Source: Saprospiraceae bacterium UBA2365
Lineage (GTDB): Bacteria > Bacteroidota > Bacteroidia > Chitinophagales > Saprospiraceae
DNA length: 23,954 nt
Direction of reading: 5' to 3'
Assembly (NCBI GenBank): GCA_002344345.1
Contig: DDTL01000189.1
Location: 1-23,954, forward strand
The notes beneath the pieces are model-generated. The model made no database searches and was not told where the DNA came from. It saw nothing but the letters and a program-made list of their open reading frames with translations. A program made the position numbers and the translations under genes. The first letter of the stretch is position 1. Each line of letters starts with the position of its first letter. This document shows positions 1-7,396 of the stretch, piece by piece.

Positions 1-169
1 TTTTTCAACACATAGGAACATAGGAACATAGGTACACATAGATGTATATTTTGAGATTTGTCAAAGTACAACATTCGCTTACTGATGAAAAAAAGGCTAT
101 GCTTCTATGTGGTTTCTATGTATCTATGTGGTGAAAAGGTTTTTTCAACACATAGGAACATAGGAACAT
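1..169. repeat. CACATAG-rich direct/inverted intergenic repeat
   Basis: A 29-bp segment at 1-29 recurs exactly at 141-169 (core CAACACATAGGAACATAGG). Between them, 105-137 carries the same CACATAG motif in inverted orientation: the reverse complement begins TTTTCACCACATAG. The block therefore has two direct copies around one inverted copy, each built of short ACATAG units spaced 9-11 bp apart. It is non-coding on both strands. Function is unknown; it resembles dispersed intergenic repeats of Bacteroidota genomes. Confidence 0.7.
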
Positions 170-484
170 TTTGGTTATTGTATTTCAAGATATTCAAGAA
201 TTTTCAAACCTGAATCCATTTATATGTGAAAAAATAATTTAATGTCAGGAAAAAAAATCCCACCCAACACACGAGCTAATACCACCAAGTGGTTAAATCT
301 CAATTACAAGGCAAGCTATGCCGTGACCAGGAGCGAACATTGGAATCTATGTTCGTCATTTTGAGGATGATGTATTGATGATCAGAGTCTCAGAATATTG
401 TGACAAAAATTATATTAGTTTAAAGCCACTAAACCCCAAACATTCAGCTAATTGTGGCGGATCAAAATGAATGAATCTCTTCCT
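170..484. other. intergenic region, no gene seen
   Basis: No credible reading frame. The only structure noticed is a short hairpin at 334-355 (CGAACAT and ATGTTCG around an 8-nt loop) followed by a weak TCATTTT tail on the plus strand. No convincing terminator was found for the leftward gene that ends at 485. Confidence 0.4.
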
Positions 485-3400
485 TTATTTTTCCATATGC
501 CTTTTAGTGATCTCATCGTAGATCAAAATCTTTTCATTTGATTGGCCTTTGCGGTCAAAAATGGAATCCCAGGTGCTCAGTGGTTCCCAGATGAACGTTC
601 CTTTTCCTTTTCCCTCCGGTAAATTAAAAATGATGTCATGCACCTCTTCCTTTCTTGCTGAATATTCTACCAGAATGATCTCCTTCCCGAATCTGCTCAG
701 CAAATCATGGAGATTGTTCTGTAAATCCTCCAGAGATCCATGCCATTGAGGATAGTAGGATTGCCCCAATACATCGAAATCCACGCCTCTTTCCATCATT
801 TGCTCGATAAACTCAACGGATTCTTCATTCTGTCCGCCCAATGCGATGTGCAACATGATAATGGTGGCAGGTTCCACTTCCAGCACAGCTTTTGAACCCG
901 CATTGAACAACCTTGCCAGTCCGTCAGGATTTGCAATGTGTCCTTCCGGCCAAAGCATGCCATGATTGATCTCGTTACCGATCTGAACCATATCAGGAGC
1001 TGTACCCTGAGCCTTCAGATTTGAAATCACCCGTTTGGTGAATTGATAAACGGAGTCCTGAAGTTCTTCCATGTTGAGATCCTTCCATGCATCGGGTTTA
1101 AATTGTTTGCCCGGATCTGCCCAATAATCGCTGTAATGGAAATCCAGCAACAGTTTCATGCCCGCAGCCTTGATCCTTTTTGCCATTGCCAAAGTATGCT
1201 CCAGATCACAAAATCCCTTTTCCGGAGAATATCCTTTTGGTTGAGCAGGGTCGTTGAAGATCCTGAGCCGGATGTAATTGAACCCATGATCTTTGAGGAT
1301 CTCTAACGCATCTTTTTCAATGCCTTTGTCCGAAAACCGGATGCCATTCGCTTCCAGTTCAGGTAAAAATGAAATATCCGCTCCGATGATCTTACCGATC
1401 TCTGGTTTTGTCATCTTTTGCTTTTTCCCCTGATCATGGTTCGCACTCATTTTTTTTTCAGCCGGAGCAATCGTAAATATCTCAGCAGATGACTTCCACA
1501 ATCCTTCACCTGTCACCTCAAGTATGACCGTTCCTGGGTTTTTGCCTGCCTGAAGGATCACCTGACATTTTCCGCTGAACAAACTCCTTTTCCAGTTGCC
1601 ATCGAGACAGACATCTGCTTCGTGGCAACTCGGATCTCCATTGCCTACTCCAAGTATTTTGGCATCGCCGATCACTTTGAAATGCAGCAAATTGTCTGCA
1701 TCCGGTACTTCCCTGTTCTGATTGTCCACCGCCGTGATGTTGATCACAGTGGCATCTTTTCCGTCAGCCAGCATGGTGGTTTTGTATGAATAGGTATTGG
1801 TTCCGGCTGTTTTTCCTGAAGTTTCACGGATAGATGAAAAACTTTTGCCATCCTTATATCCAATAGCTTTCAGTACACCAGGTTCGAAGGTAACATTCCA
1901 TTCCAGATGCCGGTTTACAGGCATATCCTTGATCCCCTGGCTTTTGCCATTGATGAAGAGCTCAACTTTATCCGCATTGCTGAACACCCAGACATTGACC
2001 TGCTGCCCGGGCTGCCAGTTCCAGTGTGGCAAAACATGGATCACATCCTGATCGCTCCACCAGCTTTTGTAGTAATAATACAGGTTTTTTGGAAAACCGC
2101 AAACATCCATGACGCCAAAATGTGAATTGATATTGGGCCATTGGAAAGGAGTGGGTTCTCCGCGATAGTCAAATCCTGTCCATATATATCCACCCAGCCA
2201 ATAGTCATTTTCAGCAGCCATCGGCCACCATTTTTCTGCAGTACTTGCCCACCAGGGTGCCGTCAGGTCTTTATCCGGCAAATAACAATTGACCGAATCC
2301 GTTGCATAAATACCCCGGGTGGTCACCGTACTACCCATTTCTGTACCTATGATGGGCATGAATGGTTTCGTTTTGTGATGTGATTCTACCGCATCTTCCC
2401 GGTAGTTGAAACCCCGGACAGGGATGACTTCCAGTACACCGCTATAAATATTGGGCATATATCCTCTTTGCGGAACATCTGAGGCATAGACTGAAATCCT
2501 GGTCGGATCCATTTCCCGCTGCATGGCCAGCATGGTTTCACCTATGCGCTTTCCGTATGGCGTGGTCTGGATCCAGAATTCTTCATTGCCGATGGACCAC
2601 ATGAAAACAGAGGTTCTGCTTCTGTCCCTTTTAAGCAGCCTTCTGAACTGATCCAGATACTCTTTGCTACTGTTGAGCAATCTGGTTTCATCCAGAACAA
2701 GCATTCCAAGGCTGTCACAGGCATCGAGCAATTCCGGTGTCGGAGGATTGTGTGAGGTACGATAGGAATTGCTGCCCATTTCTTTCAGTCTTTTAACCCT
2801 GAAATACTGAAGATAATCCGGTAAAGCTGAACCGACGCCGGCATGATCCTGATGGTTGTTGGTGCCTTTCAGTTTGATGTGCTCTCCGTTCAGAAAAACA
2901 CCGTTCGGTTGAATATCTATGGTCCGTATACCCAAACGATGGATGCATTTATCGATGAGCTTTCCGTTTTGGCTGAGCTCAATGACGATGCGATACAAAT
3001 AAGGGTCTTCAAGTGTCCAGAGCCTTGGGTTTTTAATGGTCAGTTCCTGCTTTACCAGCCCAATCTGCTTAGCCTGGATCTCCAATTTATTTTTAGGTGA
3101 AGATGCCAGTTTTTGGCCATTTCTGTCCAGAAAATGTATTTGAACAGCGATTTTTTCCGATTTAAGGCTACTGTTTTCCACTTCAATTTCTGAAAAAATT
3201 CTTGCTCCGTTGGCAGATACTCTGGTGTAATTGAAAATGCCGTCCTCAGCAATGTGTATTTTGGGTGTTTTCCTGTGCCAGACATGCCGGTAAATGCCTG
3301 CCCCTTCATAAAACCAGCCTTCATATTGAGTAGCGTCGACACGTACAACGATGATATTTTCTCCTCCATAATTGAGAAAATCGGTTATATCAAAACTGAT

Positions 3401-3880
3401 CCCGATATATCCGCTTTTATTGTTTCCCATATAAAAGCCATTAACCCAGAAATCCGCGTCTCTGAATACACCGTCAAAACGAAGAAAATGCTGGTAAACA
3501 GAATCCGTCGCCTCCAGATTGAATTTCTTACGATACCAGCCGATACTGGTTTCAGGAAATAAGCCACCGACCGGTTTGTATCCATGACCGGCAACATCAG
3601 GATTCTCCGAATTCACGAATGGCAGTTCAACCACCCAGTCATGTGGTAAATCCAGGTTTCGCCAGTCTGAATCATCAAATTTCAAATCAATGGCCGTACC
3701 TCTGTCAGACATGGTTTTCCAGAATACATTGCCTATTCCGTAATTAAAATCTTTTGACGGATCTGAGGAACTACCAAGGTGAAACTTCCAGTTTTCGTCG
3801 ATGTTGATCAGTGCGGACTGACCAAAAGACGTGATCAGATAACACAACACCAGGCCAAAGGAGATAAAGTATTTTTGCAT
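485..3880 (-). CDS. Secreted GH2 beta-galactosidase fused to GH53 endo-beta-1,4-galactanase
   Basis: An 1131-residue protein. Residues 1-20 form a Sec signal peptide (cleavage near SFGQ-SA), so it acts in the periplasm or outside. Residues ~24-600 are a GH2 beta-galactosidase: sugar-binding domain with LPHDW (78-82), an immunoglobulin-like domain, then a TIM barrel with acid/base E433 in SIGNEE and nucleophile E514 in GTEMG. Residues ~615-805 are two beta-sandwich domains of the DUF4982 / GH2 C-terminal type. A Lys-rich linker (~806-828) leads to a complete GH53 domain (831-1131) with acid/base E970 in IGNEIN and nucleophile E1072 in LVEYSA. GH53 cuts beta-1,4-galactan internally; GH2 would release galactose from the products. 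Both halves keep their catalytic residues. The specificity is inferred from the pairing. Either a lone GH2 or a lone GH53 is more usual in length. Start ATG is 3878-3880. Confidence 0.92.
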   Translation of the reverse strand: MQKYFISFGLVLCYLITSFGQSALINIDENWKFHLGSSSDPSKDFNYGIGNVFWKTMSDRGTAIDLKFDDSDWRNLDLPHDWVVELPFVNSENPDVAGHGYKPVGGLFPETSIGWYRKKFNLEATDSVYQHFLRFDGVFRDADFWVNGFYMGNNKSGYIGISFDITDFLNYGGENIIVVRVDATQYEGWFYEGAGIYRHVWHRKTPKIHIAEDGIFNYTRVSANGARIFSEIEVENSSLKSEKIAVQIHFLDRNGQKLASSPKNKLEIQAKQIGLVKQELTIKNPRLWTLEDPYLYRIVIELSQNGKLIDKCIHRLGIRTIDIQPNGVFLNGEHIKLKGTNNHQDHAGVGSALPDYLQYFRVKRLKEMGSNSYRTSHNPPTPELLDACDSLGMLVLDETRLLNSSKEYLDQFRRLLKRDRSRTSVFMWSIGNEEFWIQTTPYGKRIGETMLAMQREMDPTRISVYASDVPQRGYMPNIYSGVLEVIPVRGFNYREDAVESHHKTKPFMPIIGTEMGSTVTTRGIYATDSVNCYLPDKDLTAPWWASTAEKWWPMAAENDYWLGGYIWTGFDYRGEPTPFQWPNINSHFGVMDVCGFPKNLYYYYKSWWSDQDVIHVLPHWNWQPGQQVNVWVFSNADKVELFINGKSQGIKDMPVNRHLEWNVTFEPGVLKAIGYKDGKSFSSIRETSGKTAGTNTYSYKTTMLADGKDATVINITAVDNQNREVPDADNLLHFKVIGDAKILGVGNGDPSCHEADVCLDGNWKRSLFSGKCQVILQAGKNPGTVILEVTGEGLWKSSAEIFTIAPAEKKMSANHDQGKKQKMTKPEIGKIIGADISFLPELEANGIRFSDKGIEKDALEILKDHGFNYIRLRIFNDPAQPKGYSPEKGFCDLEHTLAMAKRIKAAGMKLLLDFHYSDYWADPGKQFKPDAWKDLNMEELQDSVYQFTKRVISNLKAQGTAPDMVQIGNEINHGMLWPEGHIANPDGLARLFNAGSKAVLEVEPATIIMLHIALGGQNEESVEFIEQMMERGVDFDVLGQSYYPQWHGSLEDLQNNLHDLLSRFGKEIILVEYSARKEEVHDIIFNLPEGKGKGTFIWEPLSTWDSIFDRKGQSNEKILIYDEITKRHMEK

Positions 3881-3927
3881 AAAGCTTGGATTATTTTCTA
3901 CAACAATGGATCAAAATTTTTGAAGGC

Positions 3928-3959
3928 TAAAAATACGGAATTTTTATTTCCGGTTTCAA
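3928..3959 (-). promoter_or_regulatory. Candidate Bacteroidota promoter of the GH2-GH53 gene
   Basis: On the minus strand TTG (3957-3959) and TATTTTTA (3928-3935) are separated by 21 bp, close to the TTG-N19..21-TAnnTTTG consensus (last base A instead of G). It lies 48 bp upstream of the start codon. Confidence 0.5.
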
Positions 3960-4102
3960 TTAACCTGCAAAACTGTTCAACAGCTGAATTGAAATGGGAA
4001 AAAATACCGAAAAAATTGTCAGTGTACAGGTGATTTCTCTCTGATCCGGGCAAAAATCCGTTCTGATCTTGCAAATAATTCATGATGCATTATAATTAAG
4101 GC

Positions 4103-4129
4103 AAATCCGGTTCAAATTGACAGGGCAAG
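4103..4129. repeat. Short dispersed repeat A, copy 1
   Basis: The segment starting AAATCCGGTTCAAATTGA is repeated at 5089-5116 (one substitution in the first 18 bp, then CAGGGCAAG against CCAGAGCAAG). Each copy lies upstream of one of the two cassettes. The rest of 3960-4229 is AT-rich and shows no gene. Confidence 0.5.
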
Positions 4130-4229
4130 ATTGGTTTAAAGGGTAATATTTTCCAAAAAAAAATCGAAAAATTATGATAACCAGGTCAGTTTCATCTGAA
4201 GATATATATAATTGATCTTATAAGACCTT

Positions 4230-4307
4230 ATGGGATGAATAGCTCATAAAATGTTAGGAAAAACCTGAATGATGGTATATTTTTATGAAAGTAATAAACA
4301 AGTTATG
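4230..4307. repeat. Left flank of dispersed element, copy 1
   Basis: From ATGGGA (4230) to GTTATG (4302-4307) this aligns with 5477-5553. Shared blocks are ATGGGA, AAAAACCTGAA, an AT-rich TATTTTT run and AATAAACAAGTTATG, at nearly the same spacing (78 and 77 bp). The shared sequence ends where cassette-specific sequence starts, so it looks like the left flank of an insertion site. Confidence 0.6.
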
Positions 4308-4334
4308 TAGGATGAAAAAAATCACAAAAAACAC

Positions 4335-4365
4335 TTGATAGCTATACCAAATATTGGTATCTTTG
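4335..4365 (+). promoter_or_regulatory. parDE promoter with overlapping palindromic operator
   Basis: TTG (4335-4337) and TATCTTTG (4358-4365) with 20 bp between them match the Bacteroidota consensus fully. A perfect inverted repeat, ATACCAA (4344-4350) and TTGGTAT (4354-4360) around ATA, fills the spacer and covers the first three bases of the -7 box. It is a natural binding site for the ribbon-helix-helix antitoxin, giving autorepression. The operator role is inferred from the position and from known ParD behaviour. Confidence 0.75.
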
Positions 4366-4381
4366 TACATAAAAAGTAAAA

Positions 4382-4627
4382 ATGTCAAAGAACACATCTG
4401 TAACTTTAGGTGTACATTTTGAGCAAATCATCCAAAAAAGCATAGAATCCGGTAGGTATTCTTCCGCAAGTGAAGTCATTAGAGAAGGACTAAGACTTGT
4501 TGATGAAAGGGAACAGAAAATTAAGATTCTAAGGGATGCAATCGAAGCGGGAGAAAAAAGTGGATATGTAAAAAATTTTGACCCAGTGAAACACTTAGAA
4601 AAACTTAATCAAAGTTACAAAAAATGA
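4382..4627 (+). CDS. parD: ParD-type antitoxin (ribbon-helix-helix)
   Basis: An 81-residue protein. Residues ~5-45 form a ribbon-helix-helix DNA-binding domain (TSVTLGVHFEQII, then SGRYSSASEVIREGLRLVDE, the typical ParD signature). The C-terminal part with LRDAIEAGEKSG is the segment that wraps the toxin in this family. It neutralises the ParE toxin encoded next and should repress its own promoter through the palindrome at 4344-4360. The stop codon overlaps the toxin start (ATGA at 4624-4627), so the two are translationally coupled. The gene is AT-rich compared with the flanking carbohydrate and serine genes and lies inside a cassette-like segment, which suggests acquisition by transfer. Confidence 0.9.
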   Translation: MSKNTSVTLGVHFEQIIQKSIESGRYSSASEVIREGLRLVDEREQKIKILRDAIEAGEKSGYVKNFDPVKHLEKLNQSYKK

Positions 4628-4923
4628 AACTTAAGTTTGAAATAAGTGAATTAGCATTAGAAGATTTAGATAATATATGGGAATATACGGTTGAACAGTG
4701 GTCTAATGAACAAGCGAACAAATATTACAATGAAATATTTTCGGTAATTGGTAAAATTTGTGAAAACTTTGATATTGGTAAACCTATCGACGACGTTAAA
4801 AAAGGACACCGAAGGACTAATGTGAAATCTCATATGATTATATATAAAGTAAAAGGAACAACAGTCTATATAGACAGAATATTGCATCAAAAAATGGATA
4901 TCGAAAAACATTTGGATGAATAA
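4624..4923 (+). CDS. parE: ParE-type toxin (RelE/ParE superfamily)
   Basis: A 99-residue protein, the usual ParE length. It shows the N-terminal helix pair (ELALEDLDNIWEYT, then WSNEQANKYYNEI) and the C-terminal strand region ending MIIYKVKGTTVYIDRILHQKMD, close to the RILHQRMD ending typical of ParE. Characterised ParE toxins poison DNA gyrase; that target is taken from the family and not visible here. It overlaps the antitoxin gene by four bases. A self-contained toxin-antitoxin unit with its own promoter is typical cargo of chromosomal integron arrays, where it stabilises the array. The stop codon is followed within 15 bp by the cassette's terminal inverted repeat. Confidence 0.9.
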   Translation: MKLKFEISELALEDLDNIWEYTVEQWSNEQANKYYNEIFSVIGKICENFDIGKPIDDVKKGHRRTNVKSHMIIYKVKGTTVYIDRILHQKMDIEKHLDE

Positions 4924-4931
4924 ATCACCCT

Positions 4932-4968
4932 ACATAACAATGCACTGGACGTTCCTACGAGGTTAATT
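4932..4968 (+). other. Truncated attC-like site of cassette 1
   Basis: ACATAAC (4932-4938, first core site) and GTTAATT (4962-4968, second core site) are only 23 bp apart, and the sequence between does not fold into paired arms. The downstream flank is the same as after the complete site at 7265-7396, so this looks like an attC that lost most of its stem. A chance resemblance of the core is possible. Confidence 0.35.
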
Positions 4969-5053
4969 TCACCAAACTAAAAAAAATCCCGCAACCCCAA
5001 ATCCTTCAAAATTTCTCCGGATTTGAAATTGCAGGAAGATCTGATTATACCAT
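4962..5053. repeat. Right flank of dispersed element, copy 1
   Basis: Begins GTTAATTTCACC, then a run of A, TCCCGCA, ATCCTTCAAAAT, TCCGGATTT, GCAGGAAG and ends near ATACCAT. It aligns with 7390-7485 in the same order. In this copy the terminator-like stem is decayed (TCCCGCAA against TTGCAGGA), and no leftward gene lies upstream of it, so it belongs to the repeat and is not a gene-specific terminator. Confidence 0.6.
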
Positions 5054-5088
5054 TTTGAATTCTACTTAATAAGAGAATGCTCATTGTA

Positions 5089-5116
5089 AAATCCGTTTCA
5101 AATTGACCAGAGCAAG
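5089..5116. repeat. Short dispersed repeat A, copy 2
   Basis: Second copy of the repeat at 4103-4129 (AAATCCGTTTCAAATTGA, then CCAGAGCAAG). The surrounding AT-rich intergenic stretch 5117-5360 shows no gene. Confidence 0.5.
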
Positions 5117-5360
5117 CCTGAAAATATCTATGGGATCAAGCACTTCATCAATAGAAATTATTGAATAGAAAATAAAATGGTGAAAGTGTCTCCCCTTTGA
5201 ATATTTAATTGTTTGAGAATTCCGGAGCTAATTGAACTACCCATTCCTAAGTGATTTGTTCTGTCCACAATAATTCATAGATTCGTTTGAAGTGATAAAT
5301 ACTATTAAAAGAATAAGAAATCCTGCTCTCGGTAAATCTCTAAATACAGCAGCTTACCTT

Positions 5361-5442
5361 TAAGAAAACTGATCAAATATTTTCAAATAATTATATTTTT
5401 TGTATACTTACAATCAGTTTTACAAAGATTGGTTTGGGCGAG
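5361..5442. repeat. Dispersed repeat C, copy 1
   Basis: This 82-bp segment aligns without gaps to 23873-23954. The last 64 bp (from ATTTTCAAATAATTATA to GGTTTGGGCGAG) differ at only about three positions. It lies 107 bp upstream of the DUF262 cassette. The second copy is cut by the end of the window. Confidence 0.8.
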
Positions 5443-5457
5443 TGGAAATGGTGTGTA

Positions 5458-5495
5458 GTTAAGCATATTGGCCGATATGGGAGTATTTGCTTAAC
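5458..5495. other. Inverted repeat upstream of cassette 2
   Basis: GTTAAGCA (5458-5465) and TGCTTAAC (5488-5495) form a perfect 8-bp stem around 22 nt. The sequences look like integron core sites but are in the opposite order to an attC. A weaker hairpin sits at the same place in the other copy of the element (near 4228-4250). Confidence 0.45.
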
Positions 5496-5553
5496 GTATT
5501 TTATAAAAACCTGAAGTTTGATATTTTTTTATAGTGACAATAAACAAGTTATG
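5477..5553. repeat. Left flank of dispersed element, copy 2
   Basis: Aligns with 4230-4307: ATGGGA (5477-5482), AAAAACCTGAA, an AT-rich TATTTTTTT run and AATAAACAAGTTATG ending at 5553. The similarity stops at the inferred cassette boundary. No consensus promoter was found between here and the DUF262 start. Confidence 0.6.
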
Positions 5554-5577
5554 CCTCATGCTAAAACGACATAAACC

Positions 5578-6633
5578 ATGGATAAAATAAGAAATTTAGA
5601 AACACAATTAGAAGAAACAAGAAACAGCTTATCGACAGATAGACTTGATATGTCTTTTGGCGAAATCATGAGCATGTATGAACGAGAAGAAATAATTATC
5701 GACCCTGACTTTCAAAGACTCTTTCGTTGGGACATCTATCAAAGGACACGTTTTATTGAATCAATACTAATTGGAATCCCAATTCCTCCAATATTCGTTG
5801 CAGAAGACGAGAATGGCAGATGGGAACTTGTGGATGGGTTACAAAGAATTTCAACGATTTTTTCGTTTTTCGGAATTCTAAGAACCATACCCGAAAAGAA
5901 TAGCTGGATAATGTGCAAGGGTGACATTGCTAAGGATTTAGAAAATCTGGCATGTAAAGACTTGCCTTTAAAATTCCAACTCAACATCAAAAGAGCTTCA
6001 TGTAGGGTCGAAATAATCAAGTGGAATAGTGCATTTGATATGCGTTATGAACTTTTTAATCGACTCAATACGGGTGGTTCAGAATTAACTGACCAAGAGA
6101 TTCGAAATGCTATATTTAGGGGAGTTAGTAAAGAATTCAATGCATTTTTAAGAAGATGTGCAGAAATACAAGAGTTTGTGTCACTAGTTCAACCTACTGA
6201 AAGGCAGTTGGAGCAGTTATATATGGACGAACTTGTTCTTCGCTTTGCATCACTTTACGACTTTAAGGAAGAACTATCTGACAACATTTCTCAGCACATG
6301 ACCAATTACATGAGAATAGCCGTTACTAGACCTGAAAAAATTCAGGAATTAGAAAGTGTGTTTAGAGAAACTGTTAGAATTCTTTCACCAATCGGAAGGG
6401 AAACTTTTAGGGGGTCAAACAATGTATTTTCGACAAGTTTATTTGATTGTGTGACCATTGGCATATCAAAATATTTACCACGTTATTCTACCGAAAGAAC
6501 TGACATAATAATCCAAAAGATTGACGACTTAAAACAATCAGAAAACTTTAGAAAAGCTTCAGGCTCCGCTTCTGCTAGTAAGTCAAGAATCATTAAACGA
6601 ATTGAAGTTGCGGACGAAATATTTGGAAATTAA
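5578..6633 (+). CDS. DUF262 (GmrS-like, ParB-fold) protein
   Basis: A 351-residue protein of the DUF262 family. Visible motifs are PDFQR (43-47), the ParB/Srx-type phosphate-binding motif VDGLQR (85-90), FNRLNTGG (160-167) and QEIRNAIF (173-180). In GmrSD and SspE, DUF262 binds and hydrolyses nucleotides and controls a nuclease domain such as DUF1524. Here no DUF1524/HNH domain follows; the C-terminal ~150 residues are helical and unassigned. One base separates its stop from the HEPN gene, so the two are co-expressed, and HEPN may be the effector that DUF262 controls. Start ATG 5578 follows an AT-rich leader without a Shine-Dalgarno sequence. Role in phage defence or as a toxin-antitoxin pair is inferred from the families. 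Confidence 0.85.
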   Translation: MDKIRNLETQLEETRNSLSTDRLDMSFGEIMSMYEREEIIIDPDFQRLFRWDIYQRTRFIESILIGIPIPPIFVAEDENGRWELVDGLQRISTIFSFFGILRTIPEKNSWIMCKGDIAKDLENLACKDLPLKFQLNIKRASCRVEIIKWNSAFDMRYELFNRLNTGGSELTDQEIRNAIFRGVSKEFNAFLRRCAEIQEFVSLVQPTERQLEQLYMDELVLRFASLYDFKEELSDNISQHMTNYMRIAVTRPEKIQELESVFRETVRILSPIGRETFRGSNNVFSTSLFDCVTIGISKYLPRYSTERTDIIIQKIDDLKQSENFRKASGSASASKSRIIKRIEVADEIFGN

Positions 6634-6634
6634 T

Positions 6635-7255
6635 ATGGCTACTTTTATTGATGAAATATTAGCAGACATTGATTGGAGAGTCTCTGAATTAGCGACTCTA
6701 AAAAGTATTCCTATACGCTACAGTTTCAGACCTGAACACAAAGAACTTCAAATTAAATATACAATTCCGGCTATCTATGCGATTTGGGAAGGCTTTGTAA
6801 AAAGTTGTTTTGTAATATATTCCAACCACTTAAATTCACTTTCAATCAGCCGTTCAGATATTGCAATCCCTTTACTTACTCACCAACTTGATAGCGAATG
6901 TGACTTTAATAATCCGAGAACAGGTTTTGAAGCGAAACAAAGAATGGTTAGTTTAATTAACTCCTTATTGACTGATGTAGTTACTATCAAACCACGTGTT
7001 CCAACTGAATCAAATGTGAACTTTAGGGTGCTAAATAAAATTCTTGAACGATTTTGCATTGACAGAGTTCCTGACCATTACGACTCAAAACTAAACAAGT
7101 TGTTGCTTTTTAGAAACAAGGTGGCCCATGGTGACAATTCAATTAGCGTTAACATGACTCATGTGACGGAGTTCATTTCGACAGTAGAAAACTTGATGTT
7201 AGACGTTGCAATAAATGTTGAGCAAAATGAAAAAGTTGGGACATATAGAAAATAA
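6635..7255 (+). CDS. HEPN domain protein, MAE_28990/MAE_18760-like
   Basis: A 206-residue protein. It carries the HEPN ribonuclease signature R-x4-H as R160-NKVA-H165, in the context LLLFRNKVAHGDN, and the motif IPAIYAIWEGFVK (44-56) seen in the MAE_28990/MAE_18760 branch of the HEPN superfamily. HEPN proteins of this type are metal-independent RNases, often toxins or abortive-infection effectors. The ATG at 6635 is preferred because it follows the DUF262 stop by one base; an in-frame ATG at 6602 would overlap that gene by 32 bp. The attC-like site begins 10 bp after the stop. RNase activity and target are not shown by the sequence. Confidence 0.8.
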   Translation: MATFIDEILADIDWRVSELATLKSIPIRYSFRPEHKELQIKYTIPAIYAIWEGFVKSCFVIYSNHLNSLSISRSDIAIPLLTHQLDSECDFNNPRTGFEAKQRMVSLINSLLTDVVTIKPRVPTESNVNFRVLNKILERFCIDRVPDHYDSKLNKLLLFRNKVAHGDNSISVNMTHVTEFISTVENLMLDVAINVEQNEKVGTYRK

Positions 7256-7264
7256 AGCACGAAG

Positions 7265-7396
7265 GCATAACAGGCGTTTGGCTCAATGGCGGGTGACGTG
7301 GTTAATTGAACATTCTACCTCGCATCAACTTTTGTGGTTAAATGAAAGTTTTGTACTCCGAAATCCGCCACTGCGCCAAGCGCCAGACCGTTAATC
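7265..7396 (+). other. attC-like recombination site of cassette 2
   Basis: Core GCATAAC (7265-7271) is followed by GGCGTTTGGCTCAATGGCGG (7273-7292). The other arm is CCGCCACTGCGCCAAGCGCC (7365-7384), then AGACCG and GTTAATC (7390-7396). The inner 19 positions pair at 16, with one wobble, and a 4-base bulge lies next to the core. Total length 132 bp is within the known attC range (about 57-141). The long central loop (7293-7364) is AT-rich. Order of the core sites is the correct one for an attC. No protein-coding frame of note crosses it. Confidence 0.65.

Larger units (their letters stand above)
4303..4962 (+). mobile_element. Integron-like gene cassette 1 (parD-parE)
   Basis: The segment starts inside GTTATGTAGGATGA (4302-4315) and ends in the inverted copy TCACCCTACATAAC (4925-4938; 13 of 14 match), followed by a short attC-like tail to GTT at 4962. 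In integron cassettes the 5' end is complementary to the first core site of the cassette's own attC, which is what is seen. Only the toxin-antitoxin pair and its promoter are inside. The boundaries are inferred; no integrase is in the window. Confidence 0.55.
5549..7390 (+). mobile_element. Integron-like gene cassette 2 (DUF262 + HEPN)
   Basis: The left end is GTTATGCCT (5548-5556); the inverted copy AGGCATAAC (7263-7271) follows the last gene and forms the first core site of a well-formed attC-like hairpin. In the excised circle the site would read GCATAAC ... GTTATGC, perfectly complementary. In the linear state the second core is GTTAATC (7390-7396), supplied by the right flank. This matches how integron cassettes behave. 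Both genes point the same way and fill the cassette. A two-gene, 1.84-kb cassette is larger than most. Confidence 0.65.

Noticed and set aside
4980..5035. Functional terminator on the minus strand.
   Set aside because: The stem is decayed and no leftward gene lies upstream; it is better explained as part of the repeated flank.
5458..5495. attC site before the DUF262 cassette.
   Set aside because: Core-like sequences are present but in the order GTTAAGC ... GCTTAAC, the reverse of an attC, and the stem is only 8 bp.
5578..6633. Complete GmrSD type IV restriction enzyme.
   Set aside because: No DUF1524/HNH domain follows DUF262 in this protein or the next; the partner is a HEPN protein.
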